DNA of 64,000 bases from contig NZ_JAINUL010000001.1 in the NCBI RefSeq assembly GCF_020639365.1, positions 3,760,216 through 3,824,215 on the forward strand, in the 5' to 3' direction. The DNA is from Streptomyces flavotricini (lineage in GTDB: Bacteria; Actinomycetota; Actinomycetes; Streptomycetales; Streptomycetaceae). Of the stretch, positions 26,387 through 34,940 are shown piece after piece; the first letter of the stretch is position 1, and each line of letters opens with the position of its first letter. Made by a program: the position numbers and the translations under genes. Below the pieces are notes generated by a model, which ran no database searches, was not told the DNA's origin, and was given only the letters and a program-made list of their open reading frames with translations.

Positions 26387-27312
26387 GGGTTTCGGGCCGC
26401 CGCCTGGTTCCCGGGTTCATCGGGCTCCGCGGGCTCCTCGGGCTCCTCGGGGCGGCCGTCCGCGTCGGCGCGGGTGGCCGTCCAGGCGGAGCAGTACAGC
26501 AGCAGCTTCGCCATGAGGTTGATCCAGATCAACAGGGCGACCGGCACGCCGAAAGCCCCGTACATGCTCTTCGCGGCGACTCCGCGCATATAGCCGCTGA
26601 GCAGCAGTTTCAGCAGCTCGAAGCCGGCCGCGCCGAGGAGGGCGGCCTGGAGGAGGCTGCGGCGCGGCGGTTCGACGCCGGGCAGCAGGGTCAGCACGTA
26701 CAGCAGGAGCAGGAAGGCGGCGAGGACGCCCACGAGGAAGGCTCCGGTGCGCAGGAGCGCGCCGCCCGCGCCGTGCTGCGGCACACCCAGCCAGCCGCCG
26801 AACTTGCCGACCGCGCTGGAGCCGAGGATCGAGGCGGCCGCCGAGGCCAGGCCCACGCCGCCGAGGCCGACGAGGACGAGCGCGTCCTTGCCCTTGCGCA
26901 GGACGGGGTTCCCCAGGTCCTCGTCGTCCTTCTCCCACACCGCGCGCAGGCAGTCCCGCATCGAGCCGACCCATCCGATGCCGGTGACGAGCAGCAGGGC
27001 GGCGGCGACGAGACCGACCGTGCCCGCGTTCGCGACGAGGCCGTTGATGTCGAGCTGGTCGGAGATGCCGGGGACCTGCTCGGCGAGGTTCTTCTGGAGC
27101 CGGTCCAGCTGTTCCTGGCTGAGCAGCGCCGCGCCGATGGCGGCGGCCACGGTGATCAGCGGGAAGAGCGCGATGAAGCTGATGAAGGTGATCGCGGAGG
27201 CGAGGCGGCTCCAGTGGACGCGGTCGAGGCGTTCGTAGGCGCGCCAGGCGTGGGTCCGCATCAGGCGGACCACGAGCGGGCCGATCACCGGGAGTTTCGT
27301 CAGCCAGTCCAT
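26383..27312 (-). CDS. YihY/BrkB-family inner-membrane protein
   Basis: A 309-residue membrane protein with six hydrophobic segments. WSRLASAITFISFIALFPLI, LLLVTGIGWVGSMRDCLRAV and YGAFGVPVALLIWINLMAKL are the conserved blocks of the YihY/BrkB (once called RNase BN) family. The C-terminus is acidic and Pro/Glu-rich. Members are envelope proteins of unresolved function. ATG at 27312 was chosen because the family starts near WLTKLPVIGPLV; no Shine-Dalgarno is evident. Confidence 0.93.
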   Translation of the reverse strand: MDWLTKLPVIGPLVVRLMRTHAWRAYERLDRVHWSRLASAITFISFIALFPLITVAAAIGAALLSQEQLDRLQKNLAEQVPGISDQLDINGLVANAGTVGLVAAALLLVTGIGWVGSMRDCLRAVWEKDDEDLGNPVLRKGKDALVLVGLGGVGLASAAASILGSSAVGKFGGWLGVPQHGAGGALLRTGAFLVGVLAAFLLLLYVLTLLPGVEPPRRSLLQAALLGAAGFELLKLLLSGYMRGVAAKSMYGAFGVPVALLIWINLMAKLLLYCSAWTATRADADGRPEEPEEPAEPDEPGNQAAARNP

Positions 27313-27478
27313 GGGGTCACGGTAAATGAGGGGACGGAAATAGCAGGGATTGCCGGGTTTGGGCACTACGGTCGTCGATTGTGACTTTTCGCGAAGTGCT
27401 TCCGACGGGCTGTTCATTCCCCACTCTGGTCCTACGTACGCTCCGCTTCCACGCCCGCAAGACCCTCAGGCCACTGCG

Positions 27479-28099
27479 TCAGGAGCGCGCCGCGGCGCCG
27501 TCGCCCGCGGCCCCCGCGGCAGGCGCCGCCTCACCGACCGGTGAGCCCTGCTGCGCCGGGACTCCGGCGATCGGGCCCGCGCCGAAAGGGTATTCACGCA
27601 GCTTGCGCCAGACCCCGTCCGAGCCCTGCTCGTAGAGCGCGAAGCCGGTGCAGGTCCACTGCGCCGCGTAGTCGGCGAGGGTGGCGAACGCCAGGTCCAT
27701 CGCCTCCTCGGAGATCCCGTGGGCCACCGTGACGTGCGGGTGGTACGGGAACGCCAGCTCGCGGTTGAGCGGCCCGTCCGGGTCGCGGACCAGGCCCTGG
27801 AGCCGGGTGCAGCCCGTACCGCCCTCGACGACCTGGACGAAGACGACCGGCGAGAGCGGGCGGAAGGTTCCCGTCCCCTCCAGCCGCATCCCGAAGGGGC
27901 CGAAGGCGGCCGCGACCTCGGCGAGGTGGGCCCTGATCTCCGGCAGCCGGTCCGCCTCCACCTCGGTGGGCGGGACGAGGGTGACATGCGTGGGGATGCC
28001 GTGCGCGGCAGCGTCCCCGAAGCCGGCGCGCAGCTGCTGCAGCCGGCTGCCGTACGGCTCCGGGACCGCGATCGAAACGCCGAGCGTTACGGTCCCCAC
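27479..28099 (-). CDS. 2'-5' RNA ligase family (2H phosphoesterase)
   Basis: A 206-residue protein with the two HxT motifs of the 2H superfamily, IPTHVTLVPP and YHPHVTVAHG, spaced as in LigT/cyclic phosphodiesterases. Members hydrolyse 2',3'-cyclic phosphates or ligate RNA ends; the true substrate here is unknown. The GTG start has GGAGGAG nearby. The last 30 residues are Ala/Gly-rich and probably disordered. It lies downstream of trpS on the same strand with a 98-base gap. Confidence 0.9.
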   Translation of the reverse strand: MGTVTLGVSIAVPEPYGSRLQQLRAGFGDAAAHGIPTHVTLVPPTEVEADRLPEIRAHLAEVAAAFGPFGMRLEGTGTFRPLSPVVFVQVVEGGTGCTRLQGLVRDPDGPLNRELAFPYHPHVTVAHGISEEAMDLAFATLADYAAQWTCTGFALYEQGSDGVWRKLREYPFGAGPIAGVPAQQGSPVGEAAPAAGAAGDGAAARS

Positions 28100-28197
28100 G
28101 TATGTCTCCTCCGTCGTCTGGTGTGTACGGGTTGCGTACGGGTCCTGCCGACCCAGTGTGGGGCCAGCACCCCCCGGATTGCCAGGGCCTCCGGCGG

Positions 28198-29211
28198 TCA
28201 GTGCTTCGCGGGCACCAGACCGAGGCGGTCGTAGGCCTGCGCCAGGGTCTCGGCGGCGACCGCGCGGGCCTTCTCCGCGCCCTTGGCCAGGATGGAATCC
28301 AGGGTCTCCGGGTCGTCCAGGTACTCCTGGGTGCGCTGCTTGAAGGGTGTGACGAAATCGACCATCACGGCCGCCAGGTCGGTCTTCAGCGCGCCGTAGC
28401 CCTTGCCCTCGTACGAGGCCTCCAGGGCCGGGATCGACTCGCCCGTGAGGGTGGAGTAGATCGTGAGCAGGTTGCTGACGCCGGGCTTGTTCTCGGTGTC
28501 GAAGCGGACCTCGGCCTCGGTGTCGGTGACCGCGCTCTTGATCTTCTTCTCGGTCGCCCTGGGCTCGTCGAGGAGGTTGATCAGGCCCTTGGGGGAGGAC
28601 GCGGACTTCGACATCTTGATCGACGGGTCCTGGAGGTCGTAGATCTTCGCGACCTCCTTGACGATGTGCGCGGCGGGAACCGTGAAGGTCTGGCCGTAGC
28701 GCTGGTTGAAGCGCTCGGCCAGGTCGCGGGTCAGCTCGATGTGCTGGCGCTGGTCCTCGCCGACCGGGACGGCGTTCGCCTGGTAGAGCAGGATGTCGGC
28801 GACCTGGAGGATCGGGTACGTGAAGAGCCCGACGCTGGCGCTGTTGACGCCGCCCTTGGCGGACTTGTCCTTGAACTGGGTCATCCGGCTGGCCTCGCCG
28901 AAGCCGGTGATGCAGTTCATGACCCAGCCGAGCTGTGCGTGCTCGGGGACGTGGCTCTGGATGAAGAGCGTGCAGCGGTCCGGGTCGAGGCCTGCGGCGA
29001 GGAGCTGGGCCGCGGAGAGGCGGGTGTTGGCGCGCAGGTCCTTCGGATCCTGCGGCATGGTGATCGCGTGCAGGTCGACGACCATGTAGAACGCGTCGTG
29101 CGTCTCCTGCAGGGCGACGTACTGGCGGATGGCTCCGAGGTAGTTCCCGAGGTGGAACGAGCCGGAGGTGGGCTGGATGCCGGAGAGCGCGCGAGGACGA
29201 TCAGAAGCCAT
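28198..29211 (-). CDS. trpS: Tryptophanyl-tRNA synthetase
   Basis: Charges tRNA-Trp with tryptophan. The 337-residue class Ic enzyme has the HIGH-type motif in SGSFHLGNYLGA and the KMSKS motif in PSIKMSKSASSP; GEDQRQHIELTRDLA and ILLYQANAVPVGEDQ line the tryptophan pocket. GAGAG lies about 10 bases before the ATG. Streptomycetes often carry two trpS genes (one indolmycin-resistant); this appears to be the housekeeping type by its position next to glyA, from memory of S. coelicolor gene order. I see no T-box or attenuator upstream. Confidence 0.97.
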   Translation of the reverse strand: MASDRPRALSGIQPTSGSFHLGNYLGAIRQYVALQETHDAFYMVVDLHAITMPQDPKDLRANTRLSAAQLLAAGLDPDRCTLFIQSHVPEHAQLGWVMNCITGFGEASRMTQFKDKSAKGGVNSASVGLFTYPILQVADILLYQANAVPVGEDQRQHIELTRDLAERFNQRYGQTFTVPAAHIVKEVAKIYDLQDPSIKMSKSASSPKGLINLLDEPRATEKKIKSAVTDTEAEVRFDTENKPGVSNLLTIYSTLTGESIPALEASYEGKGYGALKTDLAAVMVDFVTPFKQRTQEYLDDPETLDSILAKGAEKARAVAAETLAQAYDRLGLVPAKH

Positions 29212-29297
29212 GGCTTCATTCTCTCAGGTACGGCGGCCGCGGCGGTCCGCGCCCGTCCGGAAATCCCCCGGGGCCGGGGCCCCGGGGAGGGGACCGG

Positions 29298-30566
29298 TCA
29301 GGAGAGCGGGAGGCCCGGGGCGGGGAAGGCCGCCATCAGGTCCGCGACCTCGGCGCGGACCGCCGCGAGGGCCGGCTCGTCCGCCTTGGCCGCGGCGTCC
29401 ACGGCGCGGGAGATCCACTGCGCCACCAGCGGCATGTGGTCCGTCCCCAGGCCCCGCGAGGTCAGGGACGGGGTGCCGATGCGGATGCCCGACGGGTCGA
29501 ACGGCTTGCGGGGGTCGAACGGGACCGTGTTGTAGTTCACGACGATCCCGGCGCGGTCGAGCGCCTTGGCCGCCACCTTCCCCGGCACCCCCCGCGAGGT
29601 CAGGTCCATCAGGATCAGGTGGTTGTCCGTGCCGCCCGACACCAGGTCGAAGCCCCGGTCCAGCAGCGCCGCCGCCAGGGCCTTGGCGTTGGCGACCACC
29701 GCGTGCGCGTACGTCACGAAGGACGGCTGCGCCGCCTCGTGCAGGGCCACCGCGATGCCCGCCGTCGTCTGGTTGTGCGGGCCGCCCTGGAGGCCCGGGA
29801 AGACCGCCTTGTCGATGGCCTTCGCGTGCTCCTCCCGGCACATCAGCATCGCGCCCCGCGGCCCGCGCAGCGTCTTGTGCGTGGTCGTGGAGACCACGTC
29901 CACGTGCCCGACCGGCGAGGGGTGCGCCCCGCCCGCGATCAGGCCGGCGATGTGCGCCACGTCCGCGACGAGGACCGAGCCGGCCTCCCGGGCGATCGAG
30001 GAGAACGCCTCGAAGTCGATCGTGCGCGGGAGAGCCGTACCGCCACAGAATATGATCTTCGGCCGCTCCGCCAGCGCGAGCTCGCGCACGGCGTCGTAGT
30101 CGATCAGGCCCGTTTCGGCCGACACCCCGTACTGCACGCCGCGGAACCAGGACCCCGTCGCCGAGACCCCCCAGCCGTGCGTCAGGTGCCCGCCCATCGG
30201 CAGGGCCATGCCCATCACCGTGTCGCCCGGCTTCGCGAAGGCCAGGTACACCGCGAGGTTGGCCGGGGAGCCGGAGTACGGCTGGACGTTGGCGTGATCC
30301 ACCCCGAACAGGCCCTTCGCCCGCTCGACGGCCAGTGCCTCGACGCGGTCGATGTTCTGCTGGCCCTCGTAGTAGCGGCGGCCCGGGTAGCCCTCGCTGT
30401 ACTTGTTCTGCAGCACCGTGCCGGAGGCTTCGAGCACGGCGGCGGACACGTAGTTCTCGCTCGGGATCAGGCGCAGGGTCTGCGCCTGCAGGGTTTCCTC
30501 GGCGGCGACGAAGGACGCCAGCTCGGGGTCGACTGCGGTCAGGGCGGGGTGGCGGCTCGCGCTCAT
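29298..30566 (-). CDS. glyA: Serine hydroxymethyltransferase
   Basis: Interconverts serine and glycine while charging tetrahydrofolate with a one-carbon unit. The 422-residue PLP enzyme has the cofactor Lys in VSTTTHKTLRGPRGA, plus RLIPSENYVS, NKYSEGYPGRRYYEGQ and DNHLILMDL. GGAGGAG precedes the ATG. A ZTP-sensing riboswitch in the leader links expression to folate/one-carbon starvation. folD and purH/purN, elsewhere in the window, act in the same one-carbon network. Confidence 0.98.
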   Translation of the reverse strand: MSASRHPALTAVDPELASFVAAEETLQAQTLRLIPSENYVSAAVLEASGTVLQNKYSEGYPGRRYYEGQQNIDRVEALAVERAKGLFGVDHANVQPYSGSPANLAVYLAFAKPGDTVMGMALPMGGHLTHGWGVSATGSWFRGVQYGVSAETGLIDYDAVRELALAERPKIIFCGGTALPRTIDFEAFSSIAREAGSVLVADVAHIAGLIAGGAHPSPVGHVDVVSTTTHKTLRGPRGAMLMCREEHAKAIDKAVFPGLQGGPHNQTTAGIAVALHEAAQPSFVTYAHAVVANAKALAAALLDRGFDLVSGGTDNHLILMDLTSRGVPGKVAAKALDRAGIVVNYNTVPFDPRKPFDPSGIRIGTPSLTSRGLGTDHMPLVAQWISRAVDAAAKADEPALAAVRAEVADLMAAFPAPGLPLS

Positions 30567-30605
30567 GGCGGCTCCTCCGGGGTCGATGTCAGTTCTCGTC
30601 CCCGC

Positions 30606-30690
30606 GAGGCCCAGGCGAGCGGCCCTGTATGCGGTCGTGCGCGCACGACTCCCCCGGAGTTGGTTCTCCGTACGCCAGTCGCCGTGCGTA
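30606..30690 (-). ncRNA. ZTP (pfl) riboswitch in the glyA leader
   Basis: The minus strand carries the pfl signature: GACTGGCG in the 5' stem (complement of 30673-30680), an AACCAACTCC-GGGGGAG segment, and the conserved 3' CGCCTGGGC (30609-30617) preceded by GCCGCT, the pseudoknot element. It ends about 43 bases before the glyA ATG. Downstream, GGGG and GACCCC flank the GGAGGAG site, so control could be translational. pfl motifs before glyA are known in actinobacteria. Confidence 0.85.
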
Positions 30691-30735
30691 CCGCTCACCT
30701 TAGCGGGCGGTCCACAAGAAAGGTTTCCCCGTCCG

Positions 30736-30762
30736 GTATACGAGCGACGTATAGCCGTATAC
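30736..30762. promoter_or_regulatory. Phased GTATAC repeats upstream of rocD
   Basis: GTATAC occurs at 30736-30741 and 30757-30762, exactly 21 bp apart, and GTATA-GCCG-TATAC (30749-30762) is an inverted repeat overlapping the second copy. Two-turn phasing suggests a dimeric regulator binding one DNA face. The region lies between glyA and rocD and is markedly AT-rich; it could act on either gene. Confidence 0.45.
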
Positions 30763-30850
30763 AAGGTGACGTGACGCAGGTGACGCCACCCCCGTCACCT
30801 CCATCGCCCTCGTCACGTCCATCACGCCCGCACCGACGATCGGAGACCCC

Positions 30851-32065
30851 GTGTCGACAACTGCTGAAGCGCTGCGTTCCGCCGAGGCGCACAGCGCGCA
30901 CAACTACCACCCGCTGCCCGTCGTCGTGGCGACCGCGGAAGGCGCGTGGATGACCGACGTGGAGGGCCGCCGGTTCCTGGACATGCTCGCGGGCTACTCG
31001 GCGCTCAACTTCGGCCACGGCAACCGCCGTCTGCTCGACGCGGCCAAGGCACAGCTGGAGCGGGTCACCCTCACCTCGCGGGCCTTCCACCACGACCGGT
31101 TCGGCGATTTCTGCCGTGAACTCGCCGCGCTGTGCGGCAAGGAGATGGTGCTGCCGATGAACACCGGCGCGGAGGCCGTGGAGACGGCGGTGAAGACCGC
31201 CCGCAAGTGGGGTTACGAGGTCAAGGGCGTGCCGGACGGCCAGGCCAAGATCGTGGTCGCGGCCAACAACTTCCACGGCCGCACGACGACCATCGTGAGC
31301 TTCTCGACGGACCACGAGGCGCGCGACCACTACGGGCCCTACACCCCCGGGTTCGAGATCGTCCCGTACGGGGACCTCACCGCGCTGGCGGCGGCCGTCA
31401 CGGCGAACACCGTGGCCGTGCTGCTGGAGCCGATCCAGGGCGAGGCCGGGGTGCTCGTGCCGCCGGCCGGCTACCTGCAGGGCGTACGGGAGCTCACGCG
31501 CGAGCGGAACGTCCTGTTCATGGCGGACGAGATCCAGTCGGGGCTGGGCCGGACCGGGAAGACCTTCGCGTGCGAGCACGAGGACGTCGTACCGGACGTG
31601 TACATCCTCGGCAAGGCGCTGGGCGGCGGCGTGGTCCCGGTCTCGGCCGTCGTCGCCGACCGGGACGTGCTCGGGGTGTTCCGGCCCGGCGAGCACGGCT
31701 CCACCTTCGGCGGCAACCCGCTGGCCTGCGCGGTCGCCCTGGAGGTGATCGCGATGCTGCGCTCCGGCGAGCACCAGCAGCACGCCGCCGAGCTCGGCGA
31801 CCACCTGCACCGGGAACTGAACCTGCTGGTCGGCGGGGGCGCCGTGACCGCCGTGCGCGGGCGGGGGCTGTGGGCGGGCGTCGACATCGACCCGGCGCAC
31901 GGCACGGGCCGGGAGATCTCCGAGGCGCTGATGCAGCGGGGCGTGCTGGTCAAGGACACGCACGGGTCGACGATCCGGATCGCGCCGCCGCTGGTGATCG
32001 GCAAGGAGGACCTGGACTGGGGCCTGGACCAGCTGCGCGAGGTGCTGGCCGCGGGCCCGGCATGA
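30851..32065 (+). CDS. rocD: Ornithine-oxo-acid aminotransferase
   Basis: Transfers the delta-amino group of ornithine to 2-oxoglutarate, giving glutamate semialdehyde, in arginine/ornithine catabolism. The 404-residue class III aminotransferase begins HNYHPLPVVVATAEGAWMTD and has NTGAEAVETAVKTARKWGY, FMADEIQSGLGRTGK and PLP Lys in ILGKALGGG. Start GTG at 30851. No arginase or proline genes are adjacent, so it appears to be monocistronic. Regulation may involve the GTATAC repeats 90-115 bases upstream. Confidence 0.96.
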   Translation: MSTTAEALRSAEAHSAHNYHPLPVVVATAEGAWMTDVEGRRFLDMLAGYSALNFGHGNRRLLDAAKAQLERVTLTSRAFHHDRFGDFCRELAALCGKEMVLPMNTGAEAVETAVKTARKWGYEVKGVPDGQAKIVVAANNFHGRTTTIVSFSTDHEARDHYGPYTPGFEIVPYGDLTALAAAVTANTVAVLLEPIQGEAGVLVPPAGYLQGVRELTRERNVLFMADEIQSGLGRTGKTFACEHEDVVPDVYILGKALGGGVVPVSAVVADRDVLGVFRPGEHGSTFGGNPLACAVALEVIAMLRSGEHQQHAAELGDHLHRELNLLVGGGAVTAVRGRGLWAGVDIDPAHGTGREISEALMQRGVLVKDTHGSTIRIAPPLVIGKEDLDWGLDQLREVLAAGPA

Positions 32066-32080
32066 GCGGCGGGACACCCT

Positions 32081-33274
32081 CTAGAGGATGACGTGCGGCA
32101 GGAAGCGGGCGTACTCGTCCGTGACCGGGCCCGCCGATTCGCGGATGCCCAGGCCCGCCGCCTCCTCCTCGACGACCCAGGCGCCGAGCACCACGCGGTT
32201 GCCGTCGAAATCGGGGAGGGGGGCCAGGCCCTGGAAGACGTACGTCTCCCCCTCGGCCGGTGTGAACGGCTCGTCGCCTCCGGCCGGGTGCAGGGTGACC
32301 CCGGCGCCCTCGCGGCCCAGCAGCGGCTTCGCCGCGTACCCGGTGGTCCGCGCGAGCTCGCGCGGGCCGTCGAGGTAGGCGGGCAGCAGGTTCGGGTGCT
32401 CCGGGAAGAGCTCCCACAAGATCGCCAGCAGCGCCTTGTTGGAGAGCAGCATCTTCCACAGCGGCTCGATCCAGGTGGTGGTCCCGGAGCCGCCGCCGTG
32501 GTCGTACGTGCCGAGGACCTGCGGGCCGAAGGCGTCGGTGACCAGCCACTCCCACGGGTAGAGCTTGAAGCAGCTGCGGATGAAGCCGAGCTTCCGGTCG
32601 ACGAACCGGCCCGACAGGCTGTCCCAGCCGATCTGTTCGACGGACAGCTCCTCGGTCTCCAGGCCCGCCTGCTCGGCGGTCTCCTGGAGGTAGGCGACCG
32701 TCATCAGGTCCTCGCCGAGCTCGTCCGTCTCGGAGTGCGCGAAGTGCACCGGGCCGGGCGGCAGCAGTTCCGCCTGCCGGCGCCAGGCTTCGACGAGCCG
32801 CTCGTGGAGGGAGTTCCACTGGTCGGCGCCGGGGAAGCGCTCCTCCATCCAGAACCACTGCGGACTGGCGGCCTCCACGAGGGAGGTGGGGGTGTCGGCG
32901 TTGTACTCCAGCATCTTGGCCGGGCTGCCGGTGCCGTCGTAGCGAAGGTCGAACCGGCCGTAGAGGGAGGGCTGTTCGGCGCGCCGGCGCCAGGACTCGG
33001 CGATGAGGGCGGCCAGCTTCGGGTCGGTGATGCCGAGGTCGGCGAAGCGGTCGTGCTCGACGATGTGCGCGGCCGCGGCCAGGCACATGGCGTGCAGCTC
33101 CTCCACGACGTTCTCCAGCGCCTCCACCTCGGGGAGGGAGAAGGAGTAGTACGCGCTCTCGTCCCAGTAGGGCCGCAGGGAATCGTCGGGGTAGCGGGTG
33201 AGGGGGTAGATCAGCCCCTGCTCCTCGACCGTCTTCTGCCAGTCGGGGCGCGGCTCGATGGTGTGGCGCTGCAC
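32081..33274 (-). CDS. Glutathionylspermidine synthase-like ATP-grasp protein (YgiC-like)
   Basis: A 397-residue protein of the GSP_synth family, which forms amide bonds with ATP. YGRFDLRYDGTGSPAKMLEY (substrate loop with Tyr/Asp/Arg), WEWLVTDAFG, WIEPLWKMLLSNKALLAILW and KPLLGREGAGV (ATP-binding Lys and Gly-rich loop) match the ATP-grasp core. Streptomycetes lack glutathione, so the true substrate is not glutathionylspermidine. It follows a small Ser/Gly-rich lipoprotein gene by 6 bases, as ygiC follows ygiB in E. coli. Confidence 0.92.
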   Translation of the reverse strand: MQRHTIEPRPDWQKTVEEQGLIYPLTRYPDDSLRPYWDESAYYSFSLPEVEALENVVEELHAMCLAAAAHIVEHDRFADLGITDPKLAALIAESWRRRAEQPSLYGRFDLRYDGTGSPAKMLEYNADTPTSLVEAASPQWFWMEERFPGADQWNSLHERLVEAWRRQAELLPPGPVHFAHSETDELGEDLMTVAYLQETAEQAGLETEELSVEQIGWDSLSGRFVDRKLGFIRSCFKLYPWEWLVTDAFGPQVLGTYDHGGGSGTTTWIEPLWKMLLSNKALLAILWELFPEHPNLLPAYLDGPRELARTTGYAAKPLLGREGAGVTLHPAGGDEPFTPAEGETYVFQGLAPLPDFDGNRVVLGAWVVEEEAAGLGIRESAGPVTDEYARFLPHVIL

Positions 33275-33280
33275 GCTGGA

Positions 33281-33610
33281 TCAGCCGCCCGAGGAGCTCT
33301 TGTGGCTGCCGCCGATGCCGCCGCGGGTGACGGCGGACTTGTCGAAGCTGCCGCCGCTGATGCGGTTGTTGCTCGCGACGGATCCGCCGTAGTAATACGA
33401 GCCGCGGCCGCCGCTCTTGCACTCCTTGGTGTTCAGCTTCTCCAGGGTGACGCGGTCCGCACAGCGCTTGTCGGGCTCGTTGCTGCTGCCGCACGCCACG
33501 AGGGCGGCGGCGAGCAGGCCCATGCCTCCGAGGGCGACGCCGCCGGAGCGCATGCGTCGTCGGGTGGTGGTGTTGTCGCCTGTTCTGCTGCCCGTACTGC
33601 TGTCATCCAT
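33281..33610 (-). CDS. Small Gly/Ser-rich lipoprotein (YgiB-like)
   Basis: A 109-residue protein with basic N-terminus TTRRRMRSG, a hydrophobic stretch and a lipobox ending LVACG (Cys about 40). The mature part contains RCADRVTLEKLNTKECK, then Gly/Ser/Tyr-rich sequence (GSYYYGGSVASNNRISGGSF) to the end. The layout matches DUF1190/YgiB-type proteins beside ATP-grasp genes. It is probably co-transcribed with the downstream gene, perhaps as its outer-membrane-side or wall partner; function unknown. Confidence 0.85.
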   Translation of the reverse strand: MDDSSTGSRTGDNTTTRRRMRSGGVALGGMGLLAAALVACGSSNEPDKRCADRVTLEKLNTKECKSGGRGSYYYGGSVASNNRISGGSFDKSAVTRGGIGGSHKSSSGG

Positions 33611-33695
33611 GGCGGACAGACTAGAACGGGGCGGTGAACCGATGGAATCCGGCCGCCGAAACCCCCTCACGACCTCCATGATCTAGAGTCATTTC

Positions 33696-34559
33696 GTGCT
33701 CCTTGGGATGGTTTGCGCGCTCGGTGCGGCGGTCTGTTTCGGTACGGCCTCGGTACTGCAGGCGATGGCCGCGCGGGCGGCGGAGCCGGGGACCGGGTCC
33801 GGCGTGGACGCGGCGCTGCTGCTGCGGGCGGCCCGGCAGTGGCGGTACGTGGTGGGCCTGGGGCTGGACGCGGCCGGTTTCGTCCTCCAGATCGTGGCGC
33901 TGCGGAACATCCCGATCTACACGGTGGGGGCGGCGCTGGCGGCGAGCCTCGCGGTGACGGCCGTGGTCTCGGCGCGGTTGCTGCACGTACCGCTCAGCGG
34001 GGCCGAGTGGGGCGCGGTGGGGACGGTGTGCGCGGGACTGGCGATGCTGGCGCTGTCGTCGGGCGAGGAGGGCTCGGGGACGGGGTCGTTCGCGCTGAAG
34101 CTGGGGCTTCTGGGGGTGGCGGGGCTGGTGCTGCTGGTGGGGGCGGTCGCGGGCGGGCTCCCGGACCGCTCGCGCGCGCTGGTCCTCGGCCTCGCGTCGG
34201 GGACGGGCTTCGGGGTGGTGGAGGTGGCGGTCCGCCTCATCGACGACGTCTCGCTCGCGACGCTCGCGAACCCGGCGCTGTACGCACTGCTGCTGGGCGG
34301 CGGCGCCGGGTTCCTGCTGCTCACCTCGGCGCTCCAGCGCGGCTCGGTGACGGTGGCCACGGCGGGCATGGTGCTCGGCGAGACGATCGGCCCGGCGGCG
34401 GTGGGCGTGGCCTGGCTCGGCGACAGCACCCGTGAGGGCCTGACCTGGCTGGCGGTCCTCGGCTTCGCGGTGGCGGTGGCCGGAGCCCTGGCCCTGGCCC
34501 GCTTCGGCGAACCGCCGGCGGCACCGCGACCCGGCGACCCGGACCCCGCCGGGGCCTGA
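33696..34559 (+). CDS. DMT/EamA-like membrane protein
   Basis: A 287-residue protein with nine or ten hydrophobic segments arranged as two repeats, like drug/metabolite transporters (MVCALGAAVCFGTASVLQAM and FGVVEVAVRLIDDVSLATLA start each half). Substrate unknown. A -10-like TAGAGT at 33684-33689 lies 6 bases before GTG 33696, so transcription probably starts at or near the start codon (leaderless). ATG at 33708 is an alternative start. Confidence 0.88.
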   Translation: MLLGMVCALGAAVCFGTASVLQAMAARAAEPGTGSGVDAALLLRAARQWRYVVGLGLDAAGFVLQIVALRNIPIYTVGAALAASLAVTAVVSARLLHVPLSGAEWGAVGTVCAGLAMLALSSGEEGSGTGSFALKLGLLGVAGLVLLVGAVAGGLPDRSRALVLGLASGTGFGVVEVAVRLIDDVSLATLANPALYALLLGGGAGFLLLTSALQRGSVTVATAGMVLGETIGPAAVGVAWLGDSTREGLTWLAVLGFAVAVAGALALARFGEPPAAPRPGDPDPAGA

Positions 34560-34644
34560 GCCGCCGCGTACCGCTGGCGGCCCGAACCGGCGAGGGCTGC
34601 GGCCTCGATCCGCCGGGCACCCCCTGGGTCGTGTCGTCGAAGTC

Positions 34645-34668
34645 CCTCCCCCCGCTACCGCTGGGAGG
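34645..34668. repeat. Recurrent Streptomyces intergenic hairpin
   Basis: CCTCCC (34645-34650) and GGGAGG (34663-34668) flank a GCTACCGCT-containing loop, followed by TGCCCCCA. I recall this GCTACCGCTGGGAGG-type hairpin as an abundant intergenic repeat of streptomycetes. It lies just after the DMT-type gene (34560-34767) and may act as a terminator; no gene is visible in this stretch. Confidence 0.5.
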
Positions 34669-34767
34669 TGCCCCCACCGCGTCGATTCCCTCCTCCGCCT
34701 TGCGATCGCACGCACGGGACGCCGTCGACCCCGCCCTTCGGGCGGCCGACGCCACTGTGACGACGCC

Positions 34768-34940
34768 CCCTCAGGGCTGTCCCGTAATCCGCGGTGGGTC
34801 AGCGCGCGGCGTCAGATGCGGTGCATCGCAAGGCGGAGGGCCGTCCTCGTACGGGGCGTATTCGGGCGATCCCGACCACGCGGCGAGGTGCCGTAGCTGG
34901 CGCCGCGCGCCCGCCGGGGATTACGGGGCAGCCCTTAGGG
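34768..34940. repeat. MITE-like element with 27-bp terminal inverted repeats
   Basis: The segments 34768-34794 and 34914-34940 are inverted copies of each other with 24 of 27 matches; their core is GGGCTG-Y-CCCGTAATCC. They bound about 173 bp of non-coding DNA with no transposase. The right repeat covers the stop codon and last codon of the MocR-type gene, so that gene ends inside the element. I recall similar sequences as dispersed repeats in Streptomyces genomes. Confidence 0.7.

Noticed and set aside
27381..27635. Short plus-strand frame after the YihY gene
   Set aside because: It has no ribosome-binding site, poor composition, and lies antisense to the end of the 2H phosphoesterase gene.
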